64,000 nucleotides of DNA from the NCBI RefSeq assembly GCF_042477335.2, contig NC_091255.1:20004501-20068500 (forward strand), written 5' to 3'. Position 1 is the first letter of the stretch. Every line of letters starts with the position of its first letter. Shown piece by piece: positions 46,386 to 58,435 of this stretch. Source of the stretch: Ovis canadensis (lineage: Eukaryota > Chordata > Mammalia > Artiodactyla > Bovidae). The notes below the pieces were generated by a model, which did not search any database, was not told the DNA's origin, and saw only the letters and a program-made list of their open reading frames with translations. The translations under genes were made by a program, and so were the position numbers.

Positions 46386-46864
46386 TTCATTTCTCATGGA
46401 ATTTTCTAGGACTGGGGTAGAGGTAGCCAGGAGTAAGGAGACAAGAAAAAGCCTTCCCTCATCTGTTAAGTCAATAAACATTTATGAGGATGGTGACGTG
46501 CCAAGCCTGGACTACAGGCTAAGACAGCCAGGACAAAGAGGGCTCTTATGACCTTTCAGTGTGGTCAGCACCGTGGCAGAAGTGCCCTCTGTGGAAGGGG
46601 GCCAGCCCAGCGAAGGAGGCCAAGAGGGCCTCAAAGGTCTTCAGACCACAGTCCACCAAGAAGGCTTCATTTGGAATGCAGGTGTGCGAGGGAACATTTT
46701 TTAATGGCTCTGAGGGAAAGACTTTTAAATTAAATTATCATATTTTTTTCCCACTTAACACCAAGGTAAATTTCCCTAAGAGATGGGAGTTTCCACTGGG
46801 AGGAGAGAGAACTGTGGACAGACCCCTCTGGGGACAGTGAGTCTGCGTAAGGTTTCTGGACAAT
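46386..46864. other. Intergenic, unassigned
   Basis: An old repeat tail (CAATAAACATTTATGAGGATG) at about 46470. Bases 46550-46730 have a 93-codon frame that I could not match to any protein. Confidence 0.4.
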
Positions 46865-47455
46865 CAGAAAGAAAAGTATATTCGTGTAGCACAAACTTGG
46901 TGGCTCAAACAAAAGACATGGATTCTCTCATGGTTCTACAGACCAGAGTTTGGAATCACGGTTGTGTGGGGCCACACTCCCTCTGGAGCTTCTAAAGGAG
47001 ATCCTTCCGATTTCCTCCCTCCCTTTCCCTCCCACCCCTCTTTCCTTTAAGACCTAAATCCAGGATGACGTCACTTGAAATCCTGAATTGATTGCATCTG
47101 CAGAGACCCTATCCAAGTAAGATCACCTTCACAGGTACTGGGGGATAAGATTTGGTCATCTCTTTCTCAGGGCACAGTTTAACCCACTGCAAATGGTGAA
47201 CTACCAGGAGTTTAAAAAACTCTGGCCCAGAAGCTAAATAAAATAATAGTAATAAAATGAAAGTGAAAAGTCACTCAGTGGTGTCTGACCCTTTGTGACC
47301 CCGTGGACTATATGTCCATGGAATTCTCCAGGCCAGGATACTGGAGTGGGTAGCCTTTCCCTCCTCCAGGGGATCTTCCCAACCCTGGGATTGAACCCAG
47401 GCCTCCCACATTGCAGGTGGATTCTTTACCATCTGAGCCACAAGGGAAGCCCATT
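46865..47455. mobile_element. Old interspersed repeat and antisense Bov-tA
   Basis: 46870-47210 (TGGTGGCTCAAACAAAAGAC, TTCTCTCATGGTTCTACAGA, ending GGTACTGGGGGATAAGA) is a common ancient mammalian repeat of the same kind as 58060-58435. A Bov-tA follows antisense at about 47257-47452. Confidence 0.55.
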
Positions 47456-47640
47456 AAAGTCAATATTATTAAGAGTTTCCTACATGCTAAGATCTGTCCT
47501 GAACACTAGACGCAAATTCTCGCATTTAATGCCCCTGGCTGTTCTGAGGCACGTGAGGTCACTGGCTGCAGCCCGATGAAGGAGGAAACCACGGGTGGTG
47601 CCAGGCACTTGATTAACATGCTCACAGCTGCACGGCAGTC
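47456..47640 (-). mobile_element. MIR-like relic
   Basis: CCTACATGCTAAGATCTGTC, CTCGCATTTAATGCCCCTGG and GAAGGAGGAAACC are an antisense MIR pattern. Confidence 0.45.
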
Positions 47641-48439
47641 TGTCCAGCCCCAGAGCCACTGCAGCACTTTACAGGTGATGCAGCAGGTGTCCCCCTAAAG
47701 TTCTTGGAGGTCTTGGACATCTTTCTCCTTTCAGGGCTTGGGGGAGTTGAGGTGGGGGAGATCCTTCCCCTTGGGAAGGGGACAGAGGTGGTGAGTGAAT
47801 CTCCTGCCAGCTGGCTTTGCCCACGAGTGCTTTTAACCCTTGAGCCTGGGAGCCACCACTGAGTCAGAAGGGCCAGGCAGAGGCCCACACACAATCTGGG
47901 AAGAGAAGCTAAGGCAACATGATGGTTTTGAAACATGCAACTCAAGAGTGGGGCAGGAGACCCAGAGAGGTTAAGAATGAGGGTGCTCGGGGTGAGGCTA
48001 GTCAGCAGCTGAGCACTGCCTCGGGCATCTCTTCCAACTGGGGAAGAGGTTCGCACTGCCTGGGAGTCTGGGTGGGCCAGGCAGCCACTTTCTTGGCCTG
48101 GCATTTAGGAACAGGCTATGGAAAGCAAAGTCCTGACTGTACCACCAATGACAAGAGGCAAAGGGGGCAGAGGGGCCCTCTCCCAGTTTAGCCAGTCCTC
48201 CTTTCTATATTCTCTTCTCCCCGTTCTTCCTTAGATAATTAATCTACTTTCTTCAGGTCATCAATTTTGAAACCTACCCATTGCCCAAACCAACCCACAA
48301 AGAGCTGAGGCCAGTAACTGACAATCTCCAGCTTCAGTGTGGGTTGAGCAGTTTAGAAAAGCACTCAGCACAGATTCATTACCAGGCATGTTAAAATAAA
48401 TGTCACTATCACTTAGGTGCTAGGCAGCTAGGCGTTATT
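47641..48439. other. Intergenic, unique
   Basis: No gene recognised. A 160-codon minus frame (47622-48104) has no domain. Confidence 0.45.
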
Positions 48440-48985
48440 TATTTATATGACTGTGTCAGGTCTGAGTTGCCACAGGTAGGGTCTTTGTTGCATCATGCAG
48501 GATCTTTCCTTGCGGTGCACCGGCTCTCCAGTAGTGGTCCATGGGCTCAGTGACTGCAGAGCACAGGCTTAGTTGCTCCACAGCATGTGGGATCTTAGTG
48601 CCCCGACCAGGGATCGAACCCGCATCCCCTGCATTGCAAGGCAGATTCTTAACCACTGGACCACCAGGGACATTCCAGCAAGGTGTTCTTATACATTACC
48701 TTTTTAACCCACAGTTACCCTGTTAGGTAAGATTATTATCTCTATTTCAAAGAAATTGAGGTTCAAACAGGTTAAGGTCTACCTGACTCTAGAACATTTG
48801 CCCTTATCCCCCCATACATCAGTGGTTCTCAAAATGTGGTCCCTGGACCAGTGGCCTTGGCATCACCTGGGAATTTACCAGACCTGAGAATGCTGGGGCT
48901 CTATCCAGAATCTGATATTCTTTGGGAAAAGCCCAGCCGTCACCCTCTAGGTGATTCTGATGCAAGTTTGGAAACAACGCCCTGC
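48440..48985. mobile_element. CHR SINE, MIR relic and MER5A in series
   Basis: Antisense CHR-type SINE at about 48440-48676 (CAGCATGTGGGATCTTAGTG, GACCAGGGATCGAACCCGC). Antisense MIR at about 48690-48790. Plus-strand MER5A at 48824-48985 (CAGTGGTTCTCAAAATGTGG, GGCATCACCTGGGAATT). Confidence 0.75.
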
Positions 48986-49895
48986 AGTATCCTACCCCCT
49001 TCAAAGATTCGGGCAAGCCAAAGTTCTTTTGTAATAGGACGTCCAGACTGACAGATGAATGAAATAGCCTCTCTCCAGAGTTTAGTAAAGACTTTCATCT
49101 AGTTCTCATGAAATCTTTGAGGACAAATGAAAAGACCAGTGAGAAAGGAGGCTGGTAAAACACGACAGTGTGTCTTCAATCCAGAGGCACAAGTAAGACC
49201 AACAGCAGTTGGACAATCAAAGAGTGCTGATTAACAGGTCAGTACAAATCTGGCAGGAAGTCTCCACCGAGGAGCCACAGGAGTCCACCCAGTTTGACTT
49301 TTTACTCAATGATATGGAAAATGACATAGCATCAGCTTGGTAGGTGTCACAAACTGGAGGAAATGGTAAATACATCAGATAACAGAATGAGAACCAAACA
49401 TGATTTTGACCAATCAGAAGGAGACATAGATATGAAATCCAGCACACGATTGCCATGTATGGTTGTGTAAGCTGTTGACTACCCAAGTGAATTCTTTGAG
49501 TTGAGAAACTAAATGGGGGCTGAAATTCAGGCAGCACTTCACTTAATTCCACTCAAAAGGAGAGGAACCTTTAAAAAATTCAAATCAAAGGTATTTTATG
49601 AATTTGCAACATGCTGGCTCACCTTTTTCTACTGGAGTAAAAAAATATACATGACATAAATTTGTCATTTTTTAAAAATTACAACAGTTGGAAGTGTCTA
49701 TTAAACTCTTTTTAATGTAGCACCATTCACAGTGGGGCAAGATTCTTGATTTCAGGCAGGGCAGAGTTTTGCGTGTGGGTTTCATGGAATATGTAGAAAT
49801 TACCTGGATAAGCAGTGGCTGCTGAGTCAAGGATCAGAAAACTAGGGGCATGTGAGATCTTGTTCTTGCATCAGCTCCCTCCCAGGGCACCAGCC
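48986..49895. other. Intergenic; old L1 patch, no gene
   Basis: About 49630-49745 (AAAATATACATGACATAAATT, TGTCATTTTTTAAAAATT) is an antisense L1 3' UTR fragment. The rest is unassigned. Confidence 0.45.
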
Positions 49896-49896
49896 A

Positions 49897-50490
49897 TCAC
49901 TTGAAGCAGGCATCCTTGGGAGAGCTGGCTATGAGTTGGCAGACATCCGACATCTCATCCACATACAACTGGCAGATGAAGAGCTAGCTGGTCCTTCTCC
50001 TTCATGGATTTCCCTTTGTCAGAAACCTAGGGCACATATTCGTGGGGAGGCTGCAGAGCGTCTGTGAGCTGGGCTTCGGTGTATAATAGCTGCCTGCCAC
50101 CATCTCCCATTGCACACTCCATCATGGAGTCCCAGGACACCTTGGGAGCTTAGATCTGCAGGCAGCACGGCTTCAGATTTTTCTCCACTTCATCCGTTTC
50201 CTCCACGCAGACAATGATCAGGAAGACTGAGTTCTCCAGCTGGTCTAACCAGCAGGCCTCCACCTTGCTAAGCCGCACTCCTGCTCACCATGGTGACACG
50301 TGAACTCCCGCAGGCTGCTGATGTTTCGTTCCTGAGCGTTTCTGTAGGGCACCAAAAGAACACTGAGGATTTTCTGGACCATCAGTTGCTATGGGAGGAG
50401 CTCTCGGTTGCTATGGGAAGAGCTCTCGGTTGCTATGGGAGGAGCTCTCGGTTGCTATGGGAAGGTAAGCAGCCAGAGCACAGCTCACAC
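49897..50490 (-). pseudogene. IFI30 (GILT) processed pseudogene
   Basis: Minus-strand translation follows the lysosomal thiol reductase IFI30. Its remnant CxxC active site reads C-S-G-C (50469-50486). Then come [64 protein letters not shown]-like text, [22 protein letters not shown], and finally CQLYVDEMSDVCQLIASS to a stop at 49897. Intronless, with Tyr-to-stop after LQI, Trp-to-stop after HEYVP and frameshifts. Between the active site and VQKIL a 22-bp unit is tandemly repeated about four times. Similarity may fade out toward 50560 (QAPP-like text). Living IFI30 is about 250 residues, and roughly its C-terminal 190 are represented. Not expressed as protein. Confidence 0.88.
50384..50466. 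repeat. 22-bp tandem repeat inside the IFI30 pseudogene
   Basis: The unit GTTGCTATGGGAGGAGCTCT plus CG is repeated about 3.7 times with one A/G variant alternating (GGGAGGAGC versus GGGAAGAGC). In the pseudogene sense, each unit restates the codons of the RELFP region. Confidence 0.95.
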
Positions 50491-50639
50491 CGTAGAGCTT
50501 ACACTGATGCGCAGGGCAGCAGGGGGTCAGACTCTGGAGGTGCCTGCAGCCACAGCTCACTGGCCTTGCAGGGGGCTGCCCCCTCAGGGAGTTTTCCCAG
50601 TGGGAAAATATTTTTTCCATTCTGTTTGCTGTTCTTTCA

Positions 50640-51228
50640 CTCTCTTGATAATGTTTTTTGAGGTACAGAGATACTTAATTTTGTGAAGCTTATCTTTTTT
50701 TCTTTCCTGTCACTTGTGCTTTCGGTATCACGTTTAAGAAACCATTGCTAAGCCTAGAGTCATGAATATTTTCCTGTATAATTTCTTCTAGGATATAGTT
50801 TTAGCTTTTAAACTTAGGTCTTTCATCCATTTTTGAGTCTGCATATGATATAAAGTAAGAGTCTAAGTCCATCCTGTGCATGTGAATATCCACTTTTCCT
50901 AGCACCATTTTTTTGAAAAAACTGTCTTTTCCCCATTGAATGGCTTTAGCTCCTTCATGGAAAATCAACTGACCATAAATTTGAGGGTCTGTTTCTTGGC
51001 TCTCAGTCTATTTCTTTAGTCTATATGTCTATATGTCAATACCACACTGTTTTGATTACTGTAAGTTTGTATTATAATTTGAAATTGGGAAACCTGAAAC
51101 TTTGCTCTTCTTTAAAAAATTTTTGGGGGGAGGGGACTATTTAGGGTTGCTTGACATTCTACATGAATTTTAGGATGAATTTCTCCATTTCTGAAAAAAC
51201 TACTATTGACCCGTCACTTTTGATATTT
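50640..51228 (-). mobile_element. L1 ORF2 3' fragment
   Basis: Antisense L1 text: AAGTCCATCCTGTGCATGTG, TCCTAGCACCATTTTTTTG, TCTATATGTCAATACCACAC and CATGAATTTTAGGATGAATT. Confidence 0.8.
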
Positions 51229-51340
51229 AAAAAAAAAAAATCAGTGCCACCTGTCCATAGTGGAGAGTGGAGAAGGGATCTGCATAGAAGCAGCTTGAGC
51301 CAATATTGCTCCGTGGCAGCCAAAGAATGAGTGACATTTT

Positions 51341-51551
51341 TGTTGTTGTTTAGTCGCTCAGTTGTGTCTGGCTCTTTGTGATCCCATGGACTGTAGCCCA
51401 CCAGGTGCCTCTGTCCATGGGATTTTCCAGGCAAGGATACTAGAGTGAGTTGCCATTTCCTTCTCCAGGGGATCTACCCTACTCAGGGATCGAAACTGTG
51501 TCTCCTCCATTGCAGGCAGATTCTTTACCACTGAGTCAGCAAGGAAGCCCC
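51341..51551 (-). mobile_element. Bov-tA SINE
   Basis: GTTGTTTAGTCGCTCAGTTG to CAGCAAGGAAGCCCC, complete or nearly so. Confidence 0.92.
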
Positions 51552-51751
51552 AAGTAACTCTGGACTCTGTTTAAACCAGTGCAAGAGGAGAGAGGGCCCT
51601 GAGGCCTGTGCTCCACCCACTCAGGCCCACATTTTTCTAGAGGACTCTTGAGACCACAGATACTGTCTCTAGGGACAGGATAATATATACTGTGAACAGT
51701 CCTCAGTTGAGGAAACTTGGGAGATGACCAGGTAGAGTCAGAGGAAGGGGT

Positions 51752-51754
<3 letters not shown>

Positions 51755-51785
<31 letters not shown>

Positions 51786-51990
51786 CAGTCACTCAGTCAT
51801 GTGCGACTCTTTGTGACTGTATGGACTGTAGCCCACCAGGCTCCTCTGACCCTGGGATTTCCTAGGCAAGAATACTGGAGTGGGTTGCCATTTCCTACTC
51901 CAGGGGATCTTCCTGACCCAGGGATCAAACCTGCGTCTCTTACATCTATCTCCTGCATAGACAGGCAGATTCTTTATCACTAGCGCCACC
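51755..51990 (-). mobile_element. (TG)n tract and Bov-tA SINE
   Basis: TG units at 51755-51784 form the expanded tail end of an antisense Bov-tA (51785-51990: CACTCAGTCATGTGCGACTC to TAGCGCCACCTGGGAAGGG). Confidence 0.9.
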
Positions 51991-52507
51991 TGGGAAGGGG
52001 TTGTATGGTAACTTTCAAATATTTGGATGGGCCACCCTACCCAAACTTTCTCTCTCTTCTTCTACCTATAAAACAAAAGCTTCCCCTACAGATGAATGAA
52101 GACGAACAAACGATCTGGAGCTAGTCAAGGCTGTCCTGTTTCTAACATTGGTGAAGTTTTTAACTGTTAGATCAGTTCACATCTGTAACAAGCTGCTACC
52201 TTGGGACAGTGTCCAAACAGGGCCCAGGTGATGGATGACTGATTCAGTATGGCAATAGGAGTCAACGACCCCAGAGACCGTTTCAGTCATGGAGCAGGGT
52301 TTATAAAAGATCCTGTCTGAGAGTGTGGCCCCCTTCTTCTCCCAGAGCCTCTTCTCTGTGACAGGTGCTGCAAGAATGCTGGGAATGACATGGCTGCCAA
52401 GAGGAATCTACTTCAAGTGATGTTTCAATGTCCCTCGAGAAGGAGGCAGAGTAACAAACAAAAGAAAAAAGAAGAAAAATAAATAAATGAAGGAGGCACA
52501 GTGAAGA
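51991..52507. other. Intergenic, unassigned
   Basis: Nothing recognised. Confidence 0.4.
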
Positions 52508-52840
52508 ATGTCCCTGGTGGTCCCGTGGCTAAGACTCTGCACTCCCGCTGCTGGGGCCTGTGTTCCATCCCTGGTCAGGAAACAACTAAATCCCACATGT
52601 GGCGCCACTAAAGATCCCACACACTGCAACTAAGATCCTGTGTGCTGTACCTGAGACTTGATGCAGCTAAATAAATAAACAAATATTTTTTTAAAAGGGA
52701 AGGCAAAGTGACGTTCTGGGAAGGGCAGACAGACATAGGTCCCAGCTGGGGCTCTAGTTATACAGTGCTGGCAAGTTACTTTATCTCTCCAAGACCCAGT
52801 TTCCTAATTGTACAATGGGAGAATAATACTGACTATAACT
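52508..52840 (+). mobile_element. CHR-type SINE followed by MIR relic
   Basis: TGTCCCTGGTGGTCCCGTGG to an A/T-rich tail near 52695. MIR text follows at about 52755-52840 (GACCCAGTTTCCTAATTGTA, CAATGGGAGAATAATAC). Confidence 0.8.
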
Positions 52841-53019
52841 GACCGTATGCATACTGTCTGCCCCCAGACAGTTCTGGGGCACCAACTCCCACAGCCTCAT
52901 CCTCTTGCTTGCAGATCTGGCCAATTATGGTTGCCTTCCCCTTGCCCACTAAGTAGATATGGAACCCTCAAAGGAACCGGTCAGAGTCTCGGCAAGTGAT
53001 CTGCTCGACACACAGAGAG

Positions 53020-53320
53020 CCAGGCCTCTCTCTTCCCCTGGGATGGAGTGATGTAAAAGCCACCTGAGCCTCAAGTGCTTTGGGCATCTCTCCTGTTTTG
53101 TGGGGAGAATGTGCCTGAGAGTGGAGCCAGTACAGAAGAGAGTCAGCTTAAGACCCGGAGCTAATGAGAGACATCCTGGGCTCATCTGACTCCCTGGATC
53201 CAGCTATGCCTGAAGTCCACGCCTACTTTTACCAATTATGTAAGTAATAAATTCCAGGTTTGGCTTGAGCTAATTTGAGTTGGGCTTCTGTCAGCAGGAA
53301 TCCGAAGAGCTTTCTGCAGA
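53020..53320 (+). mobile_element. Ancient LTR-like relic (MLT1-like)
   Basis: CTCCCTGGATCCAGCTATGC, GTAAGTAATAAATTCCAGG, and the tail TTGAGTTGGGCTTCTGTCAG are a common old mammalian repeat end. Confidence 0.45.
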
Positions 53321-54609
53321 GCAGTTGTGTGGATTCAGAGAAATATTGCCAAGTACCTGGCACTTAGGCAGGCATTTTGGGAGAGCCCAGCAAGCTGTAA
53401 CCATAATGGATAACAGTGGCGGATGGGAATGGTGTGTTTGAGACAAGTGAGTATGTGATTCCCATGGTGCCAATCAGCATTTCCTTGGCTTGTTCTGAGG
53501 GGCACAGGGGGCAATTTCCTCTCCCCTTGGGCCACAAAACTGGATTTCTATAACCACGGTCACCCACAGCCAAGCTCCCTGTCCCACAAAGAGGCCCATC
53601 TGCGGTGGGAGAAAATGACACCAACCAACCCAAAGAGAAGAAATGACAGAGGAGGCCAAGAGCGTGAGAGCTGGGGACGGCCGTGCGCCCGGCCACCCGT
53701 GTTCTGAAAGTGGGCTGCCCCCTCGCCTGTTCTCCAGGTACCACATGAGCCAACAAACTGCTCTTTTTCTTCAGCTTCAGCTGGATTTCCGTCCCTTGCC
53801 AGCAAAGGATTCCTGACTGACACGCCCAGAGGCCGGCTGAGGTGAGGCCGTAAAAGAACCAGTGGGTTGGCTCTGCGGCTGGGACCGTCCATGCCTGGCT
53901 CCCGCGTGGGAAAGGCTGGCTTCCTTGCCTGTCAAGCAGCTCTTACATCTGGTGTCTCCCCGGAGGGGGACAGATACTGCCGATGGAGGGTACTGATGTC
54001 ACGGTCAAATGCCCTCTCCAACCGCCACCCCTCAAATCCTCTGAGTAAACTGTGCCCATAAGCCGTGTGCTATCTGGTAGGTGGGCCAGTCTCAATGACT
54101 GCATGGCCTCCTGCCGGTTTGGAGGGTGGGCTGGGTTCCCCTGCGCCACTGGAGGATGAGGGTGAGAGCTTGAGTACTCTGGGCTGAGCCCCCACGGCAG
54201 GTTTGACAGGTGGAGAAGTGCGCGGGGCCTTGGTAATACTCGGGGCGCCCCCAACCCCCAGCCCCCACCACATTCTGCCCTGGGTGCCCAGCACAGCGCC
54301 CTCCGTCTTTTTATCTGGGTGTCACTCGACAAACGCTGAGCAGATGCTGCGTGCCCGGCGTTGTGCTAGGAACATCGCGACAACCATGAGCAAAGTGAAG
54401 CTTATGTTCTAGTGAGGGGAGACAGTCAATAAAACAAGTTTAAAAATTCATAGCATGTATGATGTTAAAAATGCCAATAAACAGAGGAAGGGAGAGAGAG
54501 AGTGGGGAGGATGAAGGTGGGTGACTATTTTTACAAAGGTCGACCAAGGACAGTCTCAAGAGAGACATTGGGAAGAGAAGAGGAATGTGCCTGGCATGTT
54601 CAAGAAATG
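53321..54609. other. Intergenic, mostly unique
   Basis: No gene recognised. 54310-54425 (GTGCCCGGCGTTGTGCTAGG, GAAGCTTATGTTCTAGTGAG) is an old L2/MIR-type tail. The 110-130 codon minus frames at 53364-54332 lack domains. Confidence 0.45.
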
Positions 54610-55255
54610 GCAAAGGATTGCTGATGGGAATGGAAAATGGTGCAGCCATGTTGGAAAACATTTTAGCAGTTCCTCCAAAAGTTAAAGTTATCCGTTGAAC
54701 CAGTCAAGTCCACTCCTCGCCATAGACCCAAGAGAAATGAGAACATGTGTCTACCCGAAGACGTGTCAATGATGTCCACGATGTCCACAGCGGTATTGTT
54801 CATAATAGCCAACAAGTGGAAGCAACCCAAATGTCTATCAATGGACGAATGGATAAAGAAAATGTGGTATATCCATGCAATGGAATATTATTCAGACTTA
54901 AAAAGGAATAAAAGTGCTGATCCCTGCAAAGGACAACATGGATAAGCCTTGAAAATATTATAAGTAAAAGAAACTAAGTCACCGAAAAACAAATGTTGTA
55001 TGATTACATTTATATAAAATGTCCAGACTAAGCAAATCCATAGGGACACAAAGGAGCTCAGTGGGTGCCAAGGGCTGGGGTCAGGGGTAATGATGGCTAA
55101 TGGGTCAGGATTTCTTCTGGGGTTGAAGAAAATGCTCTGGATTTGGATAGTGGTGATGATGGCACAGCCTTGTGAATGCACTAAAACCACTGAATCATAT
55201 ACTTTAAAAGGATAAATTTTATGGCATGCACATTTTAATCTCAAATTTTTTTAAA
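54610..55255 (+). mobile_element. L1 ORF2 end and 3' UTR
   Basis: GCTGATGGGAATGGAAAATG, AATAGCCAACAAGTGGAAGC, GGATAAAGAAAATGTGGTAT and TGGAATATTATTCAGACTTA are unmistakable L1 ORF2 3' text. Confidence 0.88.
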
Positions 55256-55329
55256 GACTTTAAGAAATAAGGAGACCAGTGCCCCTGAGAGAGGGAGAGT
55301 GACGTCTGGAACACAGCAGTGTAGAAGTG

Positions 55330-55650
55330 GCTCAGGGGCTCAGGGGGCTGGCTCAGTGGTAAAGAACCCGCCTGCCAATGCAGGAGACGCAGGTTCGTTC
55401 CGGGGTCCAGGAAGATCCCACATTCCTAGGAGCAGCTGAGCCCTTGGGCTGCAACTACTGAGTCTGTGCTCTAGAGCCCACGACTGAGCCCATGCACCCT
55501 AGAACCTGCGCTCCGCAACCAGAGAAGCCGCTGCAGTGCGAAGCCCACACCCCGCAACCAGAGAGCAGCTCCTACTCAGTGCAGCCAGAGAACAGCCCCC
55601 ACAGCAATGGCGATCCAGCACGGTCAAAAATAAATGAAGGAAATTATTTT
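55330..55650 (+). mobile_element. tRNA-derived SINE, long CHR-like form
   Basis: GGCTGGCTCAGTGGTAAAGA, GACGCAGGTTCGTTCC (B-box-like), then AACTACTGAGTCTGTGCTC, GCGCTCCGCAACCAGAGAAG and an A-rich end. Confidence 0.75.
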
Positions 55651-57259
55651 AAGAAAGCACTCAGTGTGTACTTGAAGCGACATAAAAGCGAGACTAATTA
55701 ACCCCGTTGCGGCCCCCGTCTTTTCCCTGTGGGGAAGAGACCTCTGGATCCTCAAATGGTGAGAACCAGTGACCACAGCTCTCTGTGGGCCTGGTTAGTT
55801 CAGATTTCTCCACAGCTGAGGATTCTCACTCAGTCCCTCCCACTCCAGGGGACAAACTGAGGAGCTCTGGGGAAGAAGGGCCACCTGACTCCAGGGAAAG
55901 ACCCCTGATGTGAAAGGAGCCCTCCCAAGCTCCACGATCTGCTTCGCTGGACTAGTCCTTCACTCCTTCCCCCTTGTGGAACCTGCGCTGGGCCCTCTGA
56001 ACCGCAGTTTTCCTGCCCATCATTGGGGGGGAAAGGGAAATGAGCCCTTGGCCCTGGCCCGGGGCTTGATGCAGTGAGAGGAGACCATGCCTTTGTGTGA
56101 GGGGGCCAGGAAATTCTGAACCTCTGAACCGACGCCCTGGGGCCCAGGTCAGGGTCTGCTCCCCGGCTGCTGATGGGAGCTGCCAGCAGGGGAGCCCTGG
56201 GAAAAATAAGTTTCCACCAGTGATCTGGAAAAGCGGGAAGGGCTTGGAAAACAAGGCACTGTCCAGAAAGATGGGGAGGGGGTGCGGGCTGGACAACCCT
56301 GGGTGTTTGGAGGTTGAAGTGCAAGGACACGAGGCCGCAGAGACTCAGACACAACTGAAGCAATTTAGCAAGCCCCGAGGTCACCGTGCACGCCGTCAGG
56401 GTGGCCCCGTTTCCTCTCGTCCTTTGCAGGATCCGCAGACGAGTCTATGTCAGAGACCCCGACACTTGAGGCTCAAAGGGTTAAAGCCACCGAGCTAGAG
56501 GTGCGGCTGGGAATTCAGCTCAGGTCTCTGTGGCTGCACAAGGTCCTTGCTCGTATTCACGTCCCTCAGTGTCATCGCCTGGCAGCAGGACTAGCCAGAA
56601 ATCAGGACGGCGGCACAGAGGGCAGGCCCGGACCCCAACCCTAGAGGTCGGCTGGAAACCCCTGTCCTGAAATCGGCCTGGAGCTGAAAGGACGAGGTTC
56701 CAGGTCCGACTCCAAGCCGGGATGACTCTAGATCCCCACCTAGTGGTGAGAGGAGGGTACTGCCGCACCGACCCCGCAGTTCAGTGAGACAGGCACAGGC
56801 AGGTCAGCAGCGACCCACTCTCCAGCAACAAACACCCCCTGTCTGGGCCTGGGGTGAGAGAGGCCCAGGAGAAAGGGCCTCTTAGGAGGCAGAGGAGGCC
56901 CCACCAGCTGGCACCAGTGGGCTTCACTGCCCTCCGGATTTCTCTGTAGCAGCCTGGTCAAATGTCGGGGCTCTGTGCTCAGCCACAGACCCTCCAACAC
57001 CCAGCCCCCTACCCCCACCCCTTAGCCTGACATCCAAGTCTAGGACAGGTACCCCTGGCTCAGGGACTTGGTGGTCTGTCACCCCAGATGGTTAGGGTCT
57101 CAGTGGCCCGAGGTGGTCTCCAGGGTAGAAGGGGTCACCCAGCTCTGGTGGGCTCAGCCCTGGCTGCTGCCCAGGCCGCAGGAGAATTTGCCCTGCCCCC
57201 AGATGGCCCCCAGGTCCCATCCTTAAGCTCCTCCAAAGGGCCAAGTCCTCCCCAGGAGG
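55651..57259. other. Intergenic, unique GC-moderate sequence
   Basis: No gene recognised. The 184-codon minus frame at 55830-56384 has no domain. A short Bov-A-like tail appears near 56337 (AGAGACTCAGACACAACTG). Confidence 0.45.
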
Positions 57260-57532
57260 GGCAGGGAATCAGCGTTCACTGCATCAGGTGCTGCTCTAAA
57301 CAGCCCCTCATTTCAGCCTCAAACAACCCCGAGAGCTAAATACTATAATCTCCAGTTTGAAGAATCGATGGGGAGGAGTACACTAATGTGCCCACATCAC
57401 AGGTTCATTGAATCAGTTCAGTTCAGCCACTCAGTCGTGTCCGACTCTCTGCGACCCCATGGACCGCAGCATGCCAGGCCTCCCTGTCCATCACTGACTC
57501 GTGGAGCTTGCTCAAACTCACGTCCAACTATA
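57260..57532 (-). mobile_element. MIR relic and BovB 3' tip
   Basis: MIR at about 57265-57405. BovB 3' tip at 57413-57530 (CAGTTCAGTTCAGCCACTCA to GCTTGCTCAAACTCACGTCC). Confidence 0.75.
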
Positions 57533-58059
57533 AAATGATGTGAGCGACACCCACTCAGAAGGGAGAAGGCCAAAGGGAAGGTTCTTGGAGAAGAAAGTGA
57601 TTCCAGGCAGAGGGCAGGGCATGAGTGTGAGAAGTCTCTGAGGCAAGGCCAGAAGGGTTACCCCAGACCTGGGTAGGTGGACAATGGGGTGGAGGTGTGC
57701 GGGGTGGGGCTGGGGAGAGGTGGACTGGGGTGGGGGGGGTTGTAGGCAGGACTCATATAAGCCCCTCTCCCAGGCTTGACCCCAAGAGCGCAGGAAGACT
57801 TTGGAGGGCATCAAGTGACCTTATCTGGTCTGTATTTCAAGAAGGTCCTGCAGGCAGGAAAGATCAGTGGGCAGACATGCTGGGAGAGTCCCACTGGTCC
57901 TGGGCAGAGGGCCTTGCCCTGGAGTCGCAGGATGGGGGACGTTTTTGGCTCAAGGCAGGGGTTCAGAGGCAGCAAAGACCCAGAGGCCAGAGAGCCCCAG
58001 AGCCCTTGGGGAAGAGAGTCACCCAGGGTGGCTGGAGAGCAGGGTGCGAGGGCTGGGAG
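57533..58059. other. Intergenic, unassigned
   Basis: A G-rich patch near 57690-57740. No gene recognised. Confidence 0.4.
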
Positions 58060-58435
58060 GGCCGAACATAGTCCATTCAGGCTACTGTAACAAAATTCCA
58101 GGCTGGGTTCCTTGTAAACAACAGACATTTCTTTCTCCCAGTCCTGGAGGCTGGAATTCTGAAATCCAGATGCCAGCATGGTCCGATGAGGACCTTCTTC
58201 CAGGTCGCAGATGTGGAGGAGAGAGTCTCTTTCTTTTCTTTCTTTTTTTTTTAAACTTTGTTGAGATATAATTTATGGGATATCTTTTATGACAGCACCG
58301 ATCCCATTCAAGAGAACCCGATCCTTACAACCTAAGCAGCTCCCAGAGTTTCCACCTCCTAATACCATCACTTTGGGAGTTAAGTTTCAACATGAATTTT
58401 AAGGGGACACAAACGTTCAGACCATACAGCAGCCT
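58060..58435 (+). mobile_element. Old interspersed repeat, internally interrupted
   Basis: AGTCCATTCAGGCTACTGTA, GTCCTGGAGGCTGGAATTC and the end CATGAATTTTAAGGGGACAC are a common ancient mammalian repeat. About 58225-58290 is a T-rich L1-like interruption. Family not assigned. Confidence 0.55.

Noticed and set aside
46550-46840. Possible processed pseudogene with a Lys-rich frame
   Set aside because: I could not match the translation to any protein, and the frame is short and interrupted.
54610-55255. Possible small gene with MCLPEDVSM frame
   Set aside because: It is the 3' end of an L1 ORF2 in a broken frame.
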